DNA of 64,000 nt from Lineus longissimus (Eukaryota > Nemertea > Pilidiophora > Heteronemertea > Lineidae), in contig NC_088310.1 in the NCBI RefSeq assembly GCF_910592395.1, positions 18,235,501 through 18,299,500 of the forward strand. Direction: 5' to 3'. Positions 58,761 to 64,000 of the stretch are shown in pieces; position 1 is the first letter of the stretch, and every line of letters begins with the position of its first letter. Both the position numbers and the translations under genes were made by a program. Below the pieces are notes generated by a model. It did no database searches, was not told the DNA's origin, and was given only the letters and a program-made list of their open reading frames with translations.

Positions 58761-59720
58761 GTGCATTCGTGGACAGAGACTGATCCACGGGGGGTGTCTC
58801 TTCATTTGTAAAGTAGTGTCCTCGTCTCCAATAACCTGCTGGTGATATGCCATCATTGGAAAATTACTGTCCTCGGCTCAAATGACCTGCTGGAGGTTCT
58901 GGGTGTGCATTCGTGGACAGAGACTGATCCACGGGGATGTCTCTTCATTGGAAAAGTACTTTCCTCGTCTCCAATAACCTGCTGGTGAGGTGCCTTCATT
59001 GGACAATTACTGTCCTCAGCCCCAATGACCTGCTGAAGGTACTGGGTATGCATTCGTGGACGGAGACTTGTCCTCTTGAGATTTGACCTCATTAGACAAG
59101 TTTTGTCCTTAGCCCTAATAACCTGTCCTGTAACTGGATGTCCTGGGTGTGCAATCATCGGACAGGAGATGTGTCTTCATTGCACAAGTACTGTCCTCGG
59201 CCCCATTCGCCTGCTGGTCGTTCTTGGTATCCATTCGTGGACACAGACTTTTCCTCTGGAGATGCGACCTCATTAGACAAGTACGGTCCTCAGCTCCAAC
59301 CACATGCTTGAGGTTCTTAGTGTCCAATCGATTCAGTGAACGATATGTGCCTTCATTGGACAATTACTGTCCTCCGCCTCAATGACCTGCTGGAGGTCCT
59401 GGGTGTGCATTCAGTGAACAGATAGTGATCGACGGAAGATGTCTCTTCATTGGGAAAGTACTGTCGTCGTCTCCAATAACCTAATGGTGATATGCCTTCA
59501 TTGGACAATTACTGTGCTCGGCCCCAATGACCTGCTGGAGGTTCTGGGTGTGTATTCGTGGACAGAGACTGATCCACGGAGGATGTCTCTATATTGGAAA
59601 AGTACTGTCCTCGACTCCACTGACCTGCTGGTGATGTGCCTTCATTGGACAATTACTGTCCTCGGCCCCAACAACCTGCTTGAGGTCTGGTTGTGTATTT
59701 AGTGGACAGATAGATACTGA
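58761..59720. repeat. Composite minisatellite, inverted orientation
   Basis: The same units as to the left, now reverse-complemented (CTTCATTGGA-AA-TACTGTCC, CCTCGGCCCCAATGACCTGC). The switch at about 58761 marks the palindrome axis. About 1 kb remains here against 3.1 kb on the left. Confidence 0.9.
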
Positions 59721-60105
59721 TCTACTGAAGATGTGTACCGTTCTCGGGCCAAGTAACCCCACTAGAGGTCCTTGGTGTGCGTTTCGTCGGACTAGTGTCA
59801 TGTCCTCGAATCTGGCTAGAGCACCTGGATGTTCTCGTCTCCAGCTGGCTATTCTGGGGATGCCCACAATGGGCTTCAGTTACCTGGAAATAGAGTCTGT
59901 ATCTTTAATGGAGGAACGCCGTCTTCCAGTCACTTGAGCTTCGCGATCCCGGGTGTGCAGATTGTTCCTCTGCACTGGATGCAGCCTACACAGCCATCGA
60001 GCACATTGTACATCAGCCAACCTCTGCCTGTATCATACAGACTCACCATAGCTGGCACAGCATGAACTGAACACATTTGGGCCTATGGTAGATGTCATCA
60101 ACGGG

Positions 60106-60346
60106 CACGGGGCAGCGGTAGCGCAGTGGAAGAGAGTCGGTCTCATGATCAGGAGGTCGTGGGTTCGACTCCCGAGTCACTGCTTAGTTCGCCTACTGGT
60201 CGAGTTCAAGTGAGCACCTTCTGGTTGCTCCTTGAAACCCCTGATTGATTTCTGTGGAGACCGGGGTAATAATAAGATAACCCAAAGCGATTTGAGCGAG
60301 AACTTAGTGTCACGGAATTGCGCTATATAAAAGACTCATTATTATT
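60106..60346 (+). mobile_element. tRNA-derived SINE with intact A and B boxes
   Basis: A 241-bp element. The head matches Pol III promoter boxes (A: TAGCGCAGTGG; B: GGTTCGACTCC). The body ends TTGCGCTATATAAAAGACTC and an (ATT)n tail. A 9-bp target duplication ATCAACGGG (60097-60105, 60347-60355) brackets it. The shared insertion site in both arms shows that the SINE predates the inverted duplication. Confidence 0.9.
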
Positions 60347-60670
60347 ATCAACGGGAAGAACGCACAAGCCATGTTATCTGTCAAAGATTAGGAGACAGTT
60401 TATGATACGATGACTTGAAATCCAAAGAATTTGTGTAGTCGAATTTGAAAAGAGTACTTCGACTTCTTAACAGAACTTAAATCTTATAATCCTTGTATAT
60501 GTCATGTGTATGTACAGTTTGTATTGAAATTTGTATTGAAAGTAGTTGCGCTTTCGTTATTGAGAAGAATATAAAGTATAACATATTCAATTGGCCTCAG
60601 AAAACCGAAAATGATATTTCGAATTCGACCAATCCGAAGTTGAGAAAAGTGAAAAAGAAATGCCCCGTTC

Positions 60671-60678
60671 TATAAATA
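60671..60678 (+). promoter_or_regulatory. TATA box of TIFA-like B
   Basis: TATAAATA, mirror of the box at 54639-54646. The leader exon follows and ends at the donor at 60822. Confidence 0.55.
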
Positions 60679-60705
60679 TCAATTACCAACCATTCCAGTT
60701 ACGTA

Positions 60706-60822
60706 TTGTCGGCGATGGTGACAAGCGATGAGTCTAGACCTGTGAAACTGGACGCCCTTGACGTCATTCTACCCGCGCTTGAAAACAATTCTCTTGTCTT
60801 TCTAAATCGGTGAAAACAAGAG
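60706..60822 (+). other. Putative 5' leader exon of TIFA-like B with 32-codon uORF
   Basis: Begins about 30 bases after the TATA box and ends at AAACAAGAG|GTAAGTG. The uORF (60715-60813) has the same length as in copy A, with three amino-acid differences. Confidence 0.45.
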
Positions 60823-61351
60823 GTAAGTGTTGTCTTTAAAAGCTTCTATTTCTGCCCCCCCCCCCCTCGCGAATTTGTAAACAATCCATGGGGCAAATTG
60901 ACAGCCCGTCGGTGAGACTCGCGAGGCAGTCCTTTCGTAGTCTTCCCAGGGGAGAGACGACGCTGATCCACGGCGTCCAGAGTTTACCGTCAGTAAGTGT
61001 CTGCGTGACACTAATATACTGACAACTCATTTTTGGAAAGAGCACCCCCGATTTACCCAAGAAACATGGTTTTCTGTTGGTGCCACAAATTGTCAAACGA
61101 AACTTCATTTCTAAGCACATTTCTAGTGTTCATGAAGCATGAAAATGTTAAGTTCCGTTTGACAATTAACCGCGCCAAGTTCTGTGACCTGGAAAATGTA
61201 GTGCGAGATGCACAAGACATAAAAGCACAGTTTTCTGGAATAAATACTTGCACATGTGTACAACTAGTTTAAAGTTTATGGGTTCAAGTCTGCGTTTTAT
61301 AACTACTCTAATTACTGTCTTGTTTAATAGGTATCTCTGTTTTATTTTTAG

Positions 61352-61398
61352 GTCGTGATTCTACCGAGCGCCATTTGCAATCTAAAGTCGAGTACATA
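61352..61398 (+). other. Putative 47-nt non-coding exon of TIFA-like B
   Basis: Counterpart of 53587-53633 with conserved TTTTAG acceptor and GTGAGT donor. The ATG at its end in copy A is ATA here. Confidence 0.4.
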
Positions 61399-61900
61399 GT
61401 GAGTAAACAACAGTCTGGTTTTATCGTTTTATGAGACAAGACCACCATTGATTCTTTAAGCCTTTTAGCAGTTAAATTGTCAATGTTTGACCGCGATGCA
61501 TCAAATACTGCGTGGGGCTGTGAATCTGAAATTTTGATATGATATTCCGGACAGTCGGGCAAGTAAATGGTGAAAAATAAACTGGTAGTTGACCACGGAA
61601 ATTTTTTGATAATCGACAAATTAGACAGACATTGATATTTCCACTCTTTTCACCCAACTGGCAGAAAAATCTCAAAACACGCCCCCTATTACCAAATTAG
61701 CAAAATTCGAAATTAATTTTTTCATCAAATAATTTCTTTATATCTGTAGACTTGCCACAACAAATATTTTTTCAATGCCTCTCCAAATATGTACTTGAGA
61801 GTTAAAAACATGCACTCGTCTAATTGACAGGCCTCCAACCTATGAATATTCATTAGTGGTCTTGTCTCTTATAGATAGTTTCGAAGTTGAGAATATTAGG

Positions 61901-62632
61901 ATGGATTCGGGGCATGACATTGTAGAGGAGGACCCAGAGGCCTACACAAAAGAAGAGGAACCCCGGCGAGCCGTATCAGTTGAAGGTGTTGGGAGACATA
62001 ATATCAAAGAAGTAGACCCCGATGCGGACACGAAAGAAGAGGAACCCCGGCGAGCCGTATCAATTGAAGATGCGGGGAGACATAAGGTGGTTTTCCGCTA
62101 CTCGCCTCTCACGCCAAAACGATTGAAAGAATTCTACCCGAAGGATAAAGTGATAGGTGACGGGGTAATGGTGTTTGGCAGACTTGCACCTTCAGGGGGT
62201 GTCCAGGTAAAACTTAATGACGCGACGATTTCACAAAGACAATTTTCATTGACACTTGTCCACAAACCGGACCAGTGGTACTTCGTTTTTAAAAACCTGA
62301 GCAGGCTTAAGAAGGTTTTCCTAAATGAAGAAACTTTGGGACGGGATGAAAGCAGACGACTTCCCCAGGTATCACGATTGCGTATTCGTGATCTTGATTC
62401 TAAGTACGGTGAAGGGCAAAGCATGGACTTTTTGTTGTGCGTGGAGACGTCAAATAGATGGAGTAGTTACTTATTCGAGGTAACATTTAAAGCTGACTCG
62501 AACTTAGACTTCGCAATGAATACACCAGGTTCACAGCTGAATGCGCCCGTGCAGTGTTCCCTCTCAGCCAATGCGTCACCAGAGGCACCCAGAAGGTGTC
62601 ACAGTCTTGATGATAATGCCTTCCAACAATGA
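61901..62632 (+). CDS. TIFA: TIFA-like FHA adaptor, copy B (shortened)
   Basis: 243 residues, single coding exon with acceptor at 61874. The FHA domain (about 63-200) is complete, with Gly93-Arg94, Ser111 and Lys131-Asn132 intact. Compared with copy A it lacks 85 residues (A positions 62-146) in frame, so only two Asp/Glu-Ala-x-Thr motifs remain (Thr16, Thr44). It gains two residues near the C-terminus. The frame is open despite the large deletion, and many differences between copies are conservative, so it may still function. Homology to copy A ends 27 bases after the stop, and the copy A polyadenylation signal is absent. Confidence 0.8.
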   Translation: MDSGHDIVEEDPEAYTKEEEPRRAVSVEGVGRHNIKEVDPDADTKEEEPRRAVSIEDAGRHKVVFRYSPLTPKRLKEFYPKDKVIGDGVMVFGRLAPSGGVQVKLNDATISQRQFSLTLVHKPDQWYFVFKNLSRLKKVFLNEETLGRDESRRLPQVSRLRIRDLDSKYGEGQSMDFLLCVETSNRWSSYLFEVTFKADSNLDFAMNTPGSQLNAPVQCSLSANASPEAPRRCHSLDDNAFQQ

Positions 62633-62659
62633 AATTGGTCTCTCTGTCATGAAGTGGTA

Positions 62660-64000
62660 TTTATTTATTTATTCAAAAACCCCATAACTGGGGACATTAC
62701 AATAACAATACATAGCAGGACATACAAATATACAATCTTTAAAAAGCAGTTAAATACATTGTACCCAACACCCTAGGGCCAACCCAGCAAAAAACATGAC
62801 CATCGTAGGCCTATGAGGCCTTTACTAAGAGACAAACAAGCTTATGGTGCAGTGATGCTTTACGGTTGTAACTATCAGAGAAAATAAGAGACCGTATGGA
62901 ATCTTCAATTCCATTAGGAGGTGACGCTTCCACTTGATTATCATTTATGCCGAAAATAAGATCCGAGGGAGACTGACCACTTCCAATAATTCTGCCAAGC
63001 AACGTGTGAGGGTTGAACTGGCCGGTAATTATATATCTGGACAAAAGTGTACAATACAGCCGAGAGCAGGGTGACTCACCACCCATTATTCTCGTAAACA
63101 AACCGTTAGTCCTCTTAACCAATACCTCTTTAACTTTTGGCACTCCAAGGGCCCGTAACAAGAAGGATGTACGGCTTCTCCGTGACAAACCAAGTACCTG
63201 TTTTAAAAGATTTCCCTGAGTAGTTTCTACTGTGTATGTCTGTTTTTGAAATATACATGGTTTCACAGCCAAACATAAGGCAGGGCATACATAAAGACTT
63301 CCATAGGTAAACCTTCGCTGCGGTACACAGACCGGGGTAACACAAACCTTTGTCATTCTGGCCATAGAAAGCTCCACGGCATTTTTTAGTTCTATTGTTC
63401 GCATGGTCCGTACTACAACCCAGTTTGTTGTAACTGACGCCTAGTATATCTAGCTGCTCCACCGAACCGAGACAGCTACCATAAATCTTCCATACAGGGT
63501 CTTTCTTAAAGTTATGCTTACCCATAATGAGGCATCGAGATTTCATCACATTGAATTTAAAACGCCATCTTATGGAGTATTGACCACATACATCAATCAA
63601 TTCTTGGAGACCACTGACTAAGCCGTCGAATTGTAATGGTCCTCACCAATACAGAAACCCCGTTTGGCATCGGTAACCATAGACAACATATCATTCAGAA
63701 ATATCTTAAACAAAGTAGGAGAGAGTTTACTCCCTTGTCTAGTTCCCTCGAGCACACTTATCTCCCTACTACAAGCACCATTCCATCTTACCATCGCCTT
63801 CATTTTACCATACCACCTATACAAGAAGAACCAGTGATGATTAGGGATTTTATCCCACAGTTTGTAAAAAAGGCCATCATGCCAAATGCTGTCAAAGCAT
63901 TTCTGTGCATCTAGCGAACAAACAAACAAAGGCGACCCATCGCTACTTCATCTGCTAAATCATGCCGAATTCTATCCCATAGCATATACCCATGGAGCGG
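62660..64000 (-). mobile_element. LINE (non-LTR retrotransposon) remnant, 3' part
   Basis: The minus strand encodes reverse transcriptase pieces. One has LDAQKCFDSIWHDGL and GTRQGSKLSPTLF (63618-63929), a second in another frame runs from 63600 to about 63130, and a third forms the C-terminal region (63404-62811). Frameshifts separate them. The catalytic YADD box expected after the GFCIG strand is missing through a short deletion near 63620. The 3' end carries an (AAAT)n tail at 62660-62680. CR1/Jockey-like type is likely. The 5' part lies beyond the window. Confidence 0.85.
62811..63929 (-). pseudogene. Broken LINE reverse transcriptase
   Basis: Three reading frames must be joined to follow RT homology, and the YADD catalytic motif is absent, so no active enzyme can be made from this copy. 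Confidence 0.85.

Larger units (their letters stand above)
52077..62659. repeat. Large imperfect palindrome (inverted duplication)
   Basis: Left arm about 52077-58760, right arm about 58761-62659. Unique parts (52077-55620 against 59690-62659) are nearly identical in inverted orientation, including the TIFA-like gene, its leader exons, TATA box, a SINE with its target duplication and a poly-G/C run. Arms differ by a roughly 255-bp gap inside the TIFA-like gene and by the length of the central minisatellite (about 3.1 kb left, 1 kb right). Homology on the right ends exactly where the LINE tail starts. Confidence 0.9.

Noticed and set aside
60106-60180. A functional tRNA gene
   Set aside because: A and B boxes are present, but the segment continues into a SINE body with (ATT)n tail and target duplication, and it has a diverged inverted copy.

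Overview
The window looks like nuclear DNA of a marine invertebrate bilaterian. It has long introns with GT-AG boundaries, many different fold-back DNA transposons, a DIRS-type tyrosine-recombinase retrotransposon, a tRNA-derived SINE, a LINE remnant and several minisatellites. The phylum cannot be fixed from sequence alone. All spliced models below were built by hand; reading phase was checked at every junction.

Layout. 1-4142: 3' part of a DIRS-like retrotransposon. 5881-24147 (+): fifteen 3'-terminal coding exons of PPP4R4, the HEAT-repeat regulatory subunit of protein phosphatase 4; its 5' exons lie left of the window, so the DIRS copy probably sits in one of its introns. 25.5-33.1 kb: intergenic repeats, including a 42-bp minisatellite. 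33124-39325 (-): a complete eight-exon arginase of 322 residues. 39.3-45.4 kb: repeat-rich intergenic DNA. 45435-51078 (-): a seven-exon alpha-kinase whose N-terminal domain and kinase domain both match ALPK1, the cytosolic receptor for bacterial ADP-heptose. 52104-53084 (-): an FHA-domain protein resembling TIFA, the adaptor that ALPK1 phosphorylates. 52.08-62.66 kb: a large imperfect palindrome that duplicates the TIFA-like gene in inverted orientation (second copy 61901-62632, +), with a minisatellite whose unit orientation flips at the axis near 58.76 kb. 62.66 kb to the end (-): a decayed LINE reverse transcriptase.

The main discovery is the ALPK1-TIFA neighbourhood. Sensor kinase and FHA adaptor lie about 1 kb apart in an invertebrate. 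All seven human ADP-heptose-contacting residues I could align are conserved, and so are the phosphothreonine-binding residues of the FHA domain. The adaptor carries a tandem series of acidic Asp/Glu-Ala-x-Thr motifs resembling the Thr9 site of human TIFA (four in copy A, two in copy B). The same motif occurs twice in the linker of the kinase itself. This suggests a multivalent phospho-Thr/FHA assembly scaffolded in part by the receptor, which I do not know to have been described.

Other points of note are three decoy splice acceptors in PPP4R4 created by a 67-bp tandem duplication, two in-frame alternative donors around a Pro/Ser-rich segment of PPP4R4, and an 18-bp motif repeated six times in the large arginase intron.
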